This document shows, in pieces, positions 1-8,811 of a stretch of 25,865 nt of DNA. A model generated the notes under the pieces. It did no database searches. It saw nothing but the letters and a program-made list of their open reading frames with translations, and had not been told where the DNA came from. The translations under genes were made by a program, and so were the position numbers. The first letter of the stretch is position 1, and every line of letters starts with the position of its first letter. Origin of the DNA: an uncultured Parabacteroides sp. (GTDB lineage Bacteria > Bacteroidota > Bacteroidia > Bacteroidales > Tannerellaceae); contig URGO01000023.1 of assembly GCA_900547435.1 (NCBI GenBank), forward strand, positions 1-25,865, given 5' to 3'.

Positions 1-194
1 CGCGCGGCGTTCCCCGACCGATGAGTTTTTATCCTGTTTGCTAACGAATCGTTGCGTTTCTATTTGGATTCTTCACGGATGAAGCCCCGTTTTTGTTTAA
101 AAGATGATTTATACACATAAACTCGCCTGACCTCTTGCTAAAAAAAAGAAGAATTGCGAAATTTGCACGTGAATCAGTTAGATGTAGTGTGGAT

Positions 195-1619
195 ATGAAA
201 AGAATAATATTTGCAACGTTGTTTCTGTTTGCTATGAATATAGAGTTGTATGCGGCGAGCGATAAAGTGTGCCGTACCGGATTTTCTTATGAAATCAGCC
301 AAAGTGTGAATTGGGGATATGGGATGCCGGTTGTTACGGAGATAACTCCTTATTCGGCTGCTGAGCGTGCCGGTATGCAGCTTTATGATATTATTGAGCA
401 GATAGATGGAATCAGTGTATTGGATATTTCACCGGAGGAGATTGACATCTTGTTGAATCCTGCAAACAAGCAGAATGTTACTTTGACGATACGTTCCACA
501 TTCGATTCGCAACGTTTGGTTGTGCTTCCTAAAGAATGCAAATCGGTAAATGCTATTTCGGAGTCGCAGTTGGCGCAAGCCTTTAATATGTATAGTTTAG
601 AAACGACTTATGAGCGGGATTTCGTTTGTCCTTTTACCATTACGGTAACTAATGATAGCATTGATTTTTCTCTGTTTCGTACCTATGCTTTTGCTGATGT
701 AGACCCGGCTAACGAAGAGTTGGAGCATAATATCAACCGCATTATTCGTGCGGAGATGCAGAAAAAAGGGTTTTCAGCCGATGCCGATAATCCGGACTTG
801 CTGATTCAGACGTTCTATTATTTTGATAAGAATCCGGACTATGTCGGGCCGAATCCGATAAAGCTGAAACAATCGGTTTATCGTTATGACTTTACTCATA
901 GTAAAATGCGCCAACTTCCCTTTTTAGAGATTACCGCATCCGAGTCGGAAGCTGCTTATTTGTTGCAATTCGGAATACGCATTATCGACCAAAAATTGCA
1001 AAAAGGGCGTGTATTGTGGGAGTGCGAGGCCAATGAGTTGCTGGAAGAGGCATTCCATTTGGAAAAATATGCGCAGATACATGTTCCGCTGATGTGTATG
1101 CAATTTCCGTATGTAAAGAATCAGAAAAATATTCGTTTCCATGTAAAGACTTGCGTGTATAACTATACGGGAATCAACTATGATATGGAACAATTGAATC
1201 GGGTTATTTCTGTGGATACTAATTCGCCGGCGTATGCCGCAGGTATACGTGCCAAAGATGAGATAGAGGATATCGAAGGGCAGAGCTTGGCGTATAGTGT
1301 AGACGAGTTTACCGCAGCTTACCGGCAATTCATCATGAATACGATGAAATTCCGCGATGCAAGTACCCGCTTTACGGATTGTAATGGCTTTAAACGCTGC
1401 ATGTATTGGGACACGTTTCAATATCCGGAAGTAAACAAGGCTATTCATAATCCGAATAATCTGACGGCTTTTGCTTATTTATATTATTTTGCTCCGTATA
1501 TTAATCCTACAAGCAATAATGCGATTTCGTTTGATATCAAGCGGAAAAAGGAACGCAAACGAATAATAATCCGTCCGACTATTCGAACGGGTATTTCTGT
1601 AACTATCCATAATTTTTGA
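195..1619 (+). CDS. Secreted protein with two PDZ domains and a DUF4136-like middle
   Basis: Predicted exported protein of 474 residues. The ATG at 195 is preferred over the upstream TTG at 135 because it opens a clean Sec signal peptide (MKRIIFATLFLFAMNIELYA, cleavage near residue 20). A first PDZ-like domain lies at about residues 40-102 (VVTEITPYSAAERAGM, then DIIEQIDG). A region at about 145-215 resembles DUF4136 (DFSLFRTYAF, then a conserved-looking helix and DLLIQTFYYF). A second PDZ-like domain lies at about 325-375 (SPAYAAGIRAKDEIEDIEG). No protease catalytic domain is visible, so a scaffolding or peptide-binding envelope role is inferred. mutS2 starts 46 bp downstream on the same strand and may be cotranscribed. 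Function is not known; the domain calls rest on motif resemblance only. Confidence 0.8.
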   Translation: MKRIIFATLFLFAMNIELYAASDKVCRTGFSYEISQSVNWGYGMPVVTEITPYSAAERAGMQLYDIIEQIDGISVLDISPEEIDILLNPANKQNVTLTIRSTFDSQRLVVLPKECKSVNAISESQLAQAFNMYSLETTYERDFVCPFTITVTNDSIDFSLFRTYAFADVDPANEELEHNINRIIRAEMQKKGFSADADNPDLLIQTFYYFDKNPDYVGPNPIKLKQSVYRYDFTHSKMRQLPFLEITASESEAAYLLQFGIRIIDQKLQKGRVLWECEANELLEEAFHLEKYAQIHVPLMCMQFPYVKNQKNIRFHVKTCVYNYTGINYDMEQLNRVISVDTNSPAYAAGIRAKDEIEDIEGQSLAYSVDEFTAAYRQFIMNTMKFRDASTRFTDCNGFKRCMYWDTFQYPEVNKAIHNPNNLTAFAYLYYFAPYINPTSNNAISFDIKRKKERKRIIIRPTIRTGISVTIHNF

Positions 1620-1665
1620 GTTTGTAAGTTTTTGAGTATATAAGTTTTTAAAGAACTTAAAACCT

Positions 1666-4128
1666 ATGTTTTATCCTTTGAATTTCGAACAGAAGACAGG
1701 TTTTGATAAAATTCGTCTTCTGGTTTCAGATAAATGTTTAAGTCCGTTGGGCAAAGAGCGTGTTGCGGACATGTATTTCCTGACAGATTATAAAACGATT
1801 GGCGATAAGTTGGAGCAGGTGGACGAGTTTGTCCGGATCCAGCAAGAGGAAGAGGATTTCCCGGCTAATTATTTCTTTGATGTACGTTATTCGTTGAAAA
1901 GGATTCGTCCGGAAGGAACCTGGCTGGATGAACGGGAACTATTCGACCTGAAGCGTTCGTTGCAGACTATCCATGATATTGTCCGTTTCTTCCGTCCTGC
2001 AGAAGAGGAGGAAATAAAGTATCCGGCATTGACCGCTTTGGCGGGGGATATTTTAGTATTCCCTCAACTGATTGGCAAGATTGATGCGATATTGGACAAA
2101 TTCGGCAAGATTAAGGACAGTGCTTCTCCGGAATTGCAGACCATTCGTCGGGAGATTACGGTAACGATGAGCAATATTTCCCGGAGTCTGCAATCAATTT
2201 TGCGGAGTGCGCAGAGCGAAGGGGTGGTAGATAAAGATGTAACTCCTACGATGCGTGACGGACGATTAATGATTCCGGTAGCTCCGGCATTTAAACGTAA
2301 GATCAAAGGAATCGTCCATGACGAATCGGCTACAGGCAAAACTGTTTTTATTGAGCCTGAAGTCGTAGTCGAAGCCAATAACCGTATCCGTGAATTGGAA
2401 GGAGAAGAGAAACGTGAGATTATCCGTATCCTTACAGAGTTTACTAATCTAATTCGTCCTTTGGCACCGGATATCCTGCAATCTTATGAGTTCTTGGCGG
2501 ATATTGACTTTATCCGGGCAAAGGCTTTGTTTGCTTTGGAGGTCGGGGGGATTCGTCCGATTGTGGAAGACACGCAACAGGTAGATTGGGTAAAGGCGGT
2601 TCATCCATTGCTTTACCTTTCCTTAAAGAAACAACATAAGGAGGTGGTCCCATTGGATATAACCTTGACGCCTGAGAAACGATTGTTGATTATTTCCGGA
2701 CCGAATGCAGGCGGTAAGTCAGTCTGCTTGAAAACGGTCGGTTTGTTGCAGTACATGATGCAATGCGGATTATTGGTTCCGATGCATGAACGATCGCGGA
2801 TGGGGATTTTCGAGAATCTCTTTATTGATATAGGGGATGAGCAGAGTATAGAGAACGACCTCAGTACCTATTCTTCGCACCTGACTAACATGAAGTTTTT
2901 TGTGAAGAATTGCAATGAAAAGACTATCTTGCTGATTGACGAGTTCGGAAGTGGTACCGAACCGCAGATAGGCGGGGCGATAGCCGAAGCCTTGTTGCAT
3001 CGTTTCAACGAACGGAATAGTTATGGAGTTATAACGACCCATTATCAGAACTTGAAACATTTTGCGGAGGAGACTCCCGGCGTGGTGAATGGCGCGATGC
3101 TTTATGACCGTCATTTGATGCAACCCCTGTTTAAATTGGCTATCGGGAATCCGGGCAGTTCTTTCGCCATCGAGATTGCTCGCAAAATCGGATTGCCGGA
3201 GGATGTCATAGCCGAAGCCTCCGAAAAGGTCGGGCAAGACTATATCAATATGGATAAATACCTACAAGACATCGTCCGCGATAAACGCTATTGGGAGAGC
3301 AAAAGGCAGAATATCCGCCAGCGTGAAAAGAGGTTGGAGGAGGTTATTGCCCGTTATGAGAAGGAGTTGAACGAGGTGAATAGCCAGCGCAAGGAGATTG
3401 TCAAGGAGGCAAAGGCCGAGGCCGCGCAGATTCTTTCTGAAGCCAATGCCAAGATTGAGAATACAATTCGTGAAATCAAGGAGGCCCAGGCGGAAAAAGA
3501 ACGTACCAAGCAGGCACGGGCCGGTTTGCAGGAGTTTAAGGAGCGTATAGGCGATAAGCAGGAAGAGGATGACCGCATTGCCCGGAAGATGGCGAAGCTG
3601 AAGGAACGGAGCGAACGGAAGAAGCAAAAACAGAAAACGTCTGTGTCATTTAACCGTGATGTGATAGAAGTAGGGGATAATGTGCGCCTCAAAGGGCAGA
3701 CTACGCCGGGTACTGTTTTGGAAGTACAGGAAAAAGATGCAGTTGTCGCTTTCGGGATGATTAAAAGTACGGTGAAATTAGACCGCTTGGAGAAGGTCAG
3801 CAAAGGTCAGATTAAAAGGGATATACAGAAGAGTACCTTCATCAGCGAACAGACTTCTGACCAGATGCATGAGAAGCGGCTTCGTTTCAAGCAGGAGATT
3901 GATGTCCGCGGAATGCGGGGTGACGAGGCTTTGCAGACCGTAACCTATTTTATAGATGATGCGATTCAAGTCGGGGCGCAACAGGTCCGCATCTTGCATG
4001 GAACAGGTTCCGGAATCCTTCGTCAGTTGATTCGGGAGTATTTGCGGAGCGTTCCGGGGGTCCGAGACTTTCATGATGAGCATGTGCAGTTTGGGGGAGC
4101 CGGTATAACCGTGGTGGAATTGGAATAA
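1666..4128 (+). CDS. mutS2: MutS2 endonuclease/ATPase
   Basis: MutS2 family protein of 820 residues, the usual length. The MutS core ATPase shows a Walker A GPNAGGKS at residues 345-352 and a Walker B LLIDEFGSGTEP near 422-433, followed by the TTHYQNLK switch segment. A long charged coiled coil spans about 520-650. The C-terminal Smr nuclease-like domain runs from about 745 to 820 (EIDVRGMRGDEAL, then LHGTGSGILR). The mismatch-recognition domain of MutS is absent, as expected for MutS2. Family members act on branched DNA or on collided ribosomes; which role applies here cannot be read from sequence. The first Smr motif is DVRG rather than the more common DLHG. corA begins 11 bp after the stop, which suggests an operon. 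Confidence 0.97.
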   Translation: MFYPLNFEQKTGFDKIRLLVSDKCLSPLGKERVADMYFLTDYKTIGDKLEQVDEFVRIQQEEEDFPANYFFDVRYSLKRIRPEGTWLDERELFDLKRSLQTIHDIVRFFRPAEEEEIKYPALTALAGDILVFPQLIGKIDAILDKFGKIKDSASPELQTIRREITVTMSNISRSLQSILRSAQSEGVVDKDVTPTMRDGRLMIPVAPAFKRKIKGIVHDESATGKTVFIEPEVVVEANNRIRELEGEEKREIIRILTEFTNLIRPLAPDILQSYEFLADIDFIRAKALFALEVGGIRPIVEDTQQVDWVKAVHPLLYLSLKKQHKEVVPLDITLTPEKRLLIISGPNAGGKSVCLKTVGLLQYMMQCGLLVPMHERSRMGIFENLFIDIGDEQSIENDLSTYSSHLTNMKFFVKNCNEKTILLIDEFGSGTEPQIGGAIAEALLHRFNERNSYGVITTHYQNLKHFAEETPGVVNGAMLYDRHLMQPLFKLAIGNPGSSFAIEIARKIGLPEDVIAEASEKVGQDYINMDKYLQDIVRDKRYWESKRQNIRQREKRLEEVIARYEKELNEVNSQRKEIVKEAKAEAAQILSEANAKIENTIREIKEAQAEKERTKQARAGLQEFKERIGDKQEEDDRIARKMAKLKERSERKKQKQKTSVSFNRDVIEVGDNVRLKGQTTPGTVLEVQEKDAVVAFGMIKSTVKLDRLEKVSKGQIKRDIQKSTFISEQTSDQMHEKRLRFKQEIDVRGMRGDEALQTVTYFIDDAIQVGAQQVRILHGTGSGILRQLIREYLRSVPGVRDFHDEHVQFGGAGITVVELE

Positions 4129-4139
4129 TCCGGGAGCTT

Positions 4140-5225
4140 ATGGGACGAAAAGAAATGACAGGACGTAGCAAACACCGTCATCGTCCGAATAACAGACGGC
4201 TGGCGGAACAGTATAATTATGTAGGCGAGGCGCAGTTGGATACAACGCTTCGTTTGACTTCTTATAATGCCTATCATGTCCGTTCGGATGTGATTCAGCC
4301 GGACAAACTTTCAAGCAAAAAGCTGTATGCGGATGCGGAGATGCATTGGCTGGAGGTATGCGGGCTTTCGGATTCAGCGGTCATTATGCAAATCGTAAAA
4401 GAATTCGGGTTTGATAGTTTGGATGCAAAGGATATTCTGACCCCTCAGCATGTGGCCAAAGTGGAAATCAGGAGCGACCGGACATTGATAGTTTTGAATG
4501 TCTGCTACTATAATGAGCGGATGGAGTTGCAAAAGGAGCATGTAGGTTTGCTTTTAACGCATAATGTGGTCATCTCTTTTGTGGAAAGAAACGATTACAA
4601 GCTGTTTGATGGCGTGCATCAGGCGATAGCGAATAATTTGCTGGATATCCGTAGCCATTCTATCAAGCAATTATTGCTGCATTTGCTGAATGCGTTGACC
4701 TCCTGTTTGGCGGAAGCTGCGTCAATGGCGGAAGAGCTGCTGGAAGATATTGAAGATTCGTTGCTTGATGTCTCTGGTTTTTCAAAGGATATCGGCATTT
4801 CCATCCAGCAACGCCGCCGGGATTCGATAATGATTCGTCGCAACACTTTACCGCTGAAAGAAGAATTGGCCAAGATGGTGCGCACGTCCGGTTATTTTTC
4901 TCCGGAACAAATTCCTTTATTCAACGATGTGAGCGATCAGGTATTGTTTGTGTTACAGACATCGGATATGTGCCGGGAGATTGTGGATTCGTTGATGGAC
5001 CTTTATTTTTCGAATAACGATTTGCGATTGAATTCCATTATGAAGCGGCTTACCATTGTTTCTACTATTTTCATTCCTTTGACGTTTTTGGCCGGGATAT
5101 GGGGGATGAATTTTAAGTTCATGCCGGAACTGGATTGGCATTACGGCTATGTGATGGCTTGGAGCGTCATGCTGGTTGCCGCATTCTTTTCTTGGCTATA
5201 CCTTCGGAAGAAGGGCTGGGATTGA
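4140..5225 (+). CDS. corA: CorA-family Mg2+/Co2+ transporter
   Basis: Inner-membrane divalent-cation channel of 361 residues. A long soluble N-terminal domain is followed by two C-terminal transmembrane helices (about residues 300-321 and 333-354). The family signature GMN lies at residues 322-324 (GIWGMNF) at the end of the first helix. The basic C-terminal tail (LRKKGWD) agrees with cytoplasmic ends. The start at 4140 leaves 11 bp after mutS2; an ATG five codons further in (4155) is also possible. CorA proteins carry Mg2+, Co2+ or Ni2+; substrate cannot be assigned here. The presence of a cobalamin pathway in the window makes cobalt worth considering, but there is no direct link. Confidence 0.95.
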   Translation: MGRKEMTGRSKHRHRPNNRRLAEQYNYVGEAQLDTTLRLTSYNAYHVRSDVIQPDKLSSKKLYADAEMHWLEVCGLSDSAVIMQIVKEFGFDSLDAKDILTPQHVAKVEIRSDRTLIVLNVCYYNERMELQKEHVGLLLTHNVVISFVERNDYKLFDGVHQAIANNLLDIRSHSIKQLLLHLLNALTSCLAEAASMAEELLEDIEDSLLDVSGFSKDIGISIQQRRRDSIMIRRNTLPLKEELAKMVRTSGYFSPEQIPLFNDVSDQVLFVLQTSDMCREIVDSLMDLYFSNNDLRLNSIMKRLTIVSTIFIPLTFLAGIWGMNFKFMPELDWHYGYVMAWSVMLVAAFFSWLYLRKKGWD

Positions 5226-5236
5226 TGCAGCCCTTC
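5210..5236. terminator. Hairpin at the convergent corA/GH43 ends
   Basis: A perfect 9-bp inverted repeat (GAAGGGCTG at 5210-5218, CAGCCCTTC at 5228-5236) encloses the corA stop codon in its 9-nt loop. It lies between two convergent genes only 23 bp apart, so it may terminate in both directions. Neither side has a strong T tract, so intrinsic termination is uncertain. Confidence 0.5.
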
Positions 5237-5248
5237 CTCGGTTCCATT

Positions 5249-6280
5249 TTACCATCCGACGGATTGCGGTGTGCTACTCGGCCCTTCGCTTCTCAGGATA
5301 CCATTGTCATCAAAATACAGCTTATCCATGCAAACCACCCTGTCCCAATTCGGCTTTTGGCAATGCGGGTCGGCATGTCGGTGATAGATGATATATAGGC
5401 TTCCGTCCGGAGCTTTTATTATCGAGTTATGTCCGGGTGAGGAGATTCCTTTTTCCAAATCGGTTGTCATAAGCGGATTGTCATCACATTTTCTCCATGG
5501 TCCTAATGGATGGTCGGCCATAGATACCCCTACGCCATAGTATTCATATCCGGTATCATTGGCGGAATAGGTCATGTAATAACGCCCATCATGCTTGAAT
5601 ACGAACGCGCCTTCGTTGCATCGGTTCTTATTCCACCTTACTTTTTCCCAATCTTGGGAGGCTTCCGACACGAAAATCGGTTCGCCATCCAATCCGGACA
5701 GGTCTTTTTTCAGTTTTGCCACATAAAGTTCGCCGGTCGTTATCGTATCTTGCGCACCGTTCTTACTATAATAGACGTAGGGCGTACCGTCATCGTCAAC
5801 GAATATATCCGCATCGATAGCTGAATACCCCAGGTCAAACCATGGCGCATGGAGGTCTGTGAACGGTCCGTCCGGTTTATCGCTTACGGCAAGGCACGTC
5901 AATAGCCGGTCCTTTCCTTTGACGAAGCAACTATAAGTCATGTAAAACTTACCGTTGTAATATTCCACCTCCGGTGCCCAATAGGCCCATGTTCCGATAT
6001 GATTTTCCGGTCTTTGGAAAAGGAGTCCGTGGTATTTCCACGTAATCAAATCGGTAGAGGTATAGCAGGCGAACCCTTCGCCTTTGGGCAAAGTAGTCGT
6101 TCCGGTCAGATAATAGACGGAATCATGCTGGTAGACATACGGGTCGGCTATATATAATGGATTTCCTTCTTCCGTTTTCAACGGATTTGTGTAGTTCTTT
6201 CCCTCTTGAGACGGATTGGGTCTGCACCCGAATGCCAGTATGCAAATAGCAAACAAGCCTAAAAGATAATGATGTTTCAT
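5249..6280 (-). CDS. GH43-family glycoside hydrolase lipoprotein
   Basis: Predicted lipid-anchored glycoside hydrolase family 43 enzyme of 343 residues with a five-bladed propeller fold expected. The N-terminus is a type II signal (LAFGC, lipidated Cys19). The three acidic residues of the family are present in context: general base Asp46 (YIADPYVY), pKa-modulating Asp158 (IDADIFVDDDG) and general acid Glu223 (CNEGAFVF). WAPE at 101-104 is also typical. Family members cleave alpha-L-arabinofuranosyl or beta-xylosyl linkages; the subfamily was not determined. It follows the HU-related gene by 27 bp and is probably on the same transcript, and it lies downstream of susCD, which suggests a role in use of an arabinose- or xylose-containing glycan. 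Confidence 0.93.
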   Translation of the reverse strand: MKHHYLLGLFAICILAFGCRPNPSQEGKNYTNPLKTEEGNPLYIADPYVYQHDSVYYLTGTTTLPKGEGFACYTSTDLITWKYHGLLFQRPENHIGTWAYWAPEVEYYNGKFYMTYSCFVKGKDRLLTCLAVSDKPDGPFTDLHAPWFDLGYSAIDADIFVDDDGTPYVYYSKNGAQDTITTGELYVAKLKKDLSGLDGEPIFVSEASQDWEKVRWNKNRCNEGAFVFKHDGRYYMTYSANDTGYEYYGVGVSMADHPLGPWRKCDDNPLMTTDLEKGISSPGHNSIIKAPDGSLYIIYHRHADPHCQKPNWDRVVCMDKLYFDDNGILRSEGPSSTPQSVGW

Positions 6281-6307
6281 ATTTTTCAGAAAATAAAAGT
6301 TCTTGAT

Positions 6308-6916
6308 TTAAAATCCGTAATTCCCTTCAGCCGGCACATAGATAGGGTGATACCGGTTTCCCGCATTGCGCAATTTTTTTTCTTCCGTCAGCCGTTTTAG
6401 TTGGCGATTGGCGGTAATCGGCGCTAAGTTGCAGATACTTTCCAAATCACGTCGCGTCATGAATGCATGTGTCTTGAAAAACTCTGTGATGATTTCGTCT
6501 ATCTTCTCCGGCGTATAATCAGCCGAATGTACTTTCTTTTTGGAACGAATGGTCTTGGATGTGGCCATTTTTTCTTTCAGCTTCTTGTCCGCTCGGAAAT
6601 TGACGGATTTGAACCGGACGTTTTCCGCACGCAATTCTTTCGGATTATCCGTTTCCGGACATTGCAGGCTGACCTCGAAATAACCGAGTCCTTCGATATG
6701 AACCCGTTCGCTATCACTCAGGTGTTGCGCCAGATAATTGCTGAGCGCCTCGATGGTGGCGTGAATATCCGCCGTTGTGAGGGTAGAAGCGTCCTGAATC
6801 TCTTTGGCCAGTTCCTCCGTATCGACGGTTCGGGTGTTGACTACTTTCGGATAATACTGCTTCTGCATGGCGCCGTTTTTGTTCGGCACCGGATAAAATT
6901 CAAATTTAATTGCCAT
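6308..6916 (-). CDS. HU-related DNA-binding protein with winged-helix tail
   Basis: HU/IHF-related protein of 202 residues of the Bacteroidales type. The N-terminal domain (about 1-110) has the family opening IKFEFYPVPNKNG and the HU core HIEGLGYFEVSL. A basic linker (RADKKLKEK, RSKKK; about 108-130) leads to a C-terminal helix-turn-helix-like region (about 135-195: FMTRRDLESICNLAPITANR, then LKRLTEEKKLRNAGNRYHPIYV). A nucleoid or local regulatory role is inferred. Its leader carries a predicted promoter and four phased 22-bp boxes, and this whole leader is duplicated elsewhere in the window. It probably forms a two-gene transcript with the GH43 gene 27 bp downstream. Whether it binds its own leader boxes is untested. 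Confidence 0.92.
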   Translation of the reverse strand: MAIKFEFYPVPNKNGAMQKQYYPKVVNTRTVDTEELAKEIQDASTLTTADIHATIEALSNYLAQHLSDSERVHIEGLGYFEVSLQCPETDNPKELRAENVRFKSVNFRADKKLKEKMATSKTIRSKKKVHSADYTPEKIDEIITEFFKTHAFMTRRDLESICNLAPITANRQLKRLTEEKKLRNAGNRYHPIYVPAEGNYGF

Positions 6917-6947
6917 GGTTTAATTGCCTCCTCTTATTGTTTTCTAT

Positions 6948-7031
6948 TTTTCATATAGGTGATAAGTGCTTTTCATTATTGTGATAAACTCTTTTCATAA
7001 ACGTGAAAAGCGTTTTTCTGCTTTATGAAAA
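6948..7031. promoter_or_regulatory. Four dyad boxes TTTTCA-N6-TGAWAA at 22-bp period
   Basis: Boxes start at 6948, 6970, 6992 and 7014, exactly 22 bp apart. Their half-sites are TTTTCA/TGATAA, TTTTCA/TGATAA, TTTTCA/TGAAAA and TTTTCT/TGAAAA, each with a 6-bp centre and 4 bp between boxes. Box 3 with flanks is a perfect CTTTTCA-N6-TGAAAAG palindrome. The 22-bp period places successive sites on one helix face, as expected for cooperative protein binding. Because they lie downstream of the predicted promoter they would also be transcribed, where each could form a small hairpin. Confidence 0.75.
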
Positions 7032-7047
7032 ACTAAGATTCATGGAA

Positions 7048-7078
7048 CAAAGATATTAAAAAATGGGAGGAAATGCAA
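7048..7078 (-). promoter_or_regulatory. Promoter of the HU-related/GH43 transcript
   Basis: On the minus strand a -33-like TTG (7078-7076) is followed by a 20-bp spacer and a perfect Bacteroidetes -7 element TATCTTTG (7055-7048, TAnnTTTG consensus). Transcription would start near 7041-7043, giving a leader of about 125 nt that contains the four 22-bp boxes. Confidence 0.65.
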
Positions 7079-7109
7079 TTGTTGGAGGGAAGAAAAGCGG
7101 TATTTTTAT

Positions 7110-7160
7110 AGAGTGGCCCGGTAGGGAGAGCCCTTATTGGGATAATTGCCGGGCCACTCT
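7110..7160. terminator. Hairpin downstream of susD
   Basis: A perfect 12-bp inverted repeat (AGAGTGGCCCGG at 7110-7121, CCGGGCCACTCT at 7149-7160) with a 27-nt loop begins 11 bp after the susD stop. Position fits a transcript end for susCD, but the sequence after the stem is A-rich rather than T-rich on the minus strand. The same stem is retained in the copy at 24527-24576, where no susD lies beside it, so termination may not be its only role. Confidence 0.5.
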
Positions 7161-7171
7161 GAAAGATTAGA

Positions 7172-8797
7172 TTAGTACCCTTCGTTCTGAACCAGGTTCG
7201 GATTCAGGGTTACTTGGTCATACGGAATAGGATAAATCTTCAAATGTTCGCTTGTAGTCGGCGTATGATCCCACCAAGACTCTGTCAGGAACTTGCCAAA
7301 GCGAATCAGGTCTGTACGACGCTTCCCTTCGAAGATGAACTCGCGTCCGCGTTCAGCCAACAATTCGTCCATGGTTAATGTAGCCGTAGTGTACATTTCG
7401 TTTGGCCAATCTTCTTCTGTAAAGGCGCGTTTACGGCACGCATTGATCAAGTCAACGGCTTCTTGCGTAGCCACGTTTCCGTTCTTTCGCATCAAAGCTT
7501 CAGCCTTGTCAAAGTAGATTTCGGTCAGACGATACAATACCCAGTCATTTCCGTAGTAATTTTCATCGCTCAACGGTCCCGGATTATACTTGTTGAACCG
7601 GGCGCCACTGTTTTCTTCACCGGTGTACATAGTAGAAGTAATAGTATCTCCTTCGCTATAACGCTTGATATCTTTTACAAATACCAGCGGTTGTCCGGTA
7701 TATTCAGACGTACCGACCACCGGTTCGCCGGTGTCATAGTTGTATTGCGGGCCGATAAGCATCCAGTCCTGTTTGCGCAAGTCGTTGTCTTCAAACATAT
7801 CATAAGCAGAAGGGATTACAACGATACCATCGTTACCATTGTCTGTACCGCCGTAGATATAGCGTTGGTTGAAGTGATACATATCGCCGGCCCAACCGCA
7901 TTTGATATTGGAGGCCATATAATCGTAAGCAAGTACCAGAATGTTTTCGCGGGAAACGTCGCTATTCATGTTGCTGAAAGGCTTGTAGATGTCATCGTCC
8001 AGTTGCATCGGTCCGTTTTGTCCGCCACCTTCACCGTTAATCAACCGGTCACAATAAGCGATACAATCGTCCCAACGGGCTGTACCGGTCCATTCTTCCG
8101 CATTAAGATACAGCGTAGCCATCATTGCATAACCGGCAGCACGGGTGAAACGTCCGCAGTTCTGTTCTTCCTGGGAAAGCAGAGGCAGGTCGTCCATGAT
8201 TTCCAACATTTCGCTTTCTACGAAGTCGAAAATCTCTTGTCGGCTATTGGTAGCCGGCATTTCCGGGTCGCTGACCTTGGTTACGATAGGAGCATTTCCC
8301 CATAAGTCCATAATGCCTAAATAATAATAGGCGCGGTTCGCACGGAGTTCGGCGATGAACGCAGCACGTTGTTCTTCGGTGATATTCATACTTTCAGCCG
8401 TGCGTTCCTCTAAGTTCTCGATTGCATCGTTACAGAAACCTAATCCCATGAAGAAAAGATTCCAGGCATCCTCGATAGAGGCGTGCATATTGGTCCATGT
8501 GTGATAATGGAACTGTATCCATTTTGCATCGTCATATCCGTGAGGACCTTTTACCGGCCAAGCCAGCTGGTCGGCCGAGAGTTCGTTCAATTGCCAGTAA
8601 TTCTGGCGTGATTGGCAGGCAAATACAGCGCTGCTATGCGTGTATGGACGTAATACGGCAGAGATAACTTCAGATTCGTTGTTATAGAAGTTATCTGTGG
8701 TATTATCGCTGTAAATGTGTTCCGTCAAGTCTGTGCAAGCTCCTAACGCAAAAACACCGAATGCCGCGATTCCTAACTTTATTATATTATTCTTCAT
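7172..8797 (-). CDS. SusD/RagB-family outer-membrane glycan-binding lipoprotein
   Basis: SusD-like surface lipoprotein of 541 residues, a normal length. It has a type II signal (FALGAC, lipidated Cys21) followed by the acid-containing segment TDLTEH. The C-terminal half shows features usual for the family: YGNDWVLYRLTEIYFDKAEALMR, an ACRKRAF segment and RGREFIFEGKRRTDLIRFGKF near the end, then IPYDQVTLNPNL. Such proteins cap the SusC transporter and bind the incoming oligosaccharide. It lies 14 bp after susC and is surely cotranscribed. The bound ligand cannot be read from sequence. Confidence 0.96.
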   Translation of the reverse strand: MKNNIIKLGIAAFGVFALGACTDLTEHIYSDNTTDNFYNNESEVISAVLRPYTHSSAVFACQSRQNYWQLNELSADQLAWPVKGPHGYDDAKWIQFHYHTWTNMHASIEDAWNLFFMGLGFCNDAIENLEERTAESMNITEEQRAAFIAELRANRAYYYLGIMDLWGNAPIVTKVSDPEMPATNSRQEIFDFVESEMLEIMDDLPLLSQEEQNCGRFTRAAGYAMMATLYLNAEEWTGTARWDDCIAYCDRLINGEGGGQNGPMQLDDDIYKPFSNMNSDVSRENILVLAYDYMASNIKCGWAGDMYHFNQRYIYGGTDNGNDGIVVIPSAYDMFEDNDLRKQDWMLIGPQYNYDTGEPVVGTSEYTGQPLVFVKDIKRYSEGDTITSTMYTGEENSGARFNKYNPGPLSDENYYGNDWVLYRLTEIYFDKAEALMRKNGNVATQEAVDLINACRKRAFTEEDWPNEMYTTATLTMDELLAERGREFIFEGKRRTDLIRFGKFLTESWWDHTPTTSEHLKIYPIPYDQVTLNPNLVQNEGY

Positions 8798-8811
8798 TGT
8801 TCTATTATCTT

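Larger units (their letters stand above)
6920..7160 (-). repeat. Leader/promoter module, copy 1 of a duplicated ~240-bp element
   Basis: This 241-bp intergenic segment between susD and the HU-related gene matches 24338-24576 in the same orientation, roughly 80% or better by eye with few gaps. The match begins 3 bp upstream of the HU-related ATG and stops at the outer edge of a hairpin. It contains, in minus-strand order, the hairpin (7160-7110), a promoter (7078-7048) and four boxes at 22-bp spacing (7031-6948). The homology covers regulatory sequence but not the adjacent gene. Confidence 0.88.

Noticed and set aside
70..83. Short hairpin CTTCA/TGAAG followed by T-rich sequence near the window start
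   Set aside because: The stem is only 5 bp and the upstream gene is outside the window, so a terminator cannot be supported.
6948..7031. CRISPR-like array of short repeats
   Set aside because: Unit is 22 bp with only 4 bp between boxes, there are no unique spacers and no cas genes; dyad symmetry fits binding sites or small hairpins better.
7463..8305. 280-codon plus-strand frame
   Set aside because: It lies wholly opposite susD, has no recognisable protein features and no promoter.
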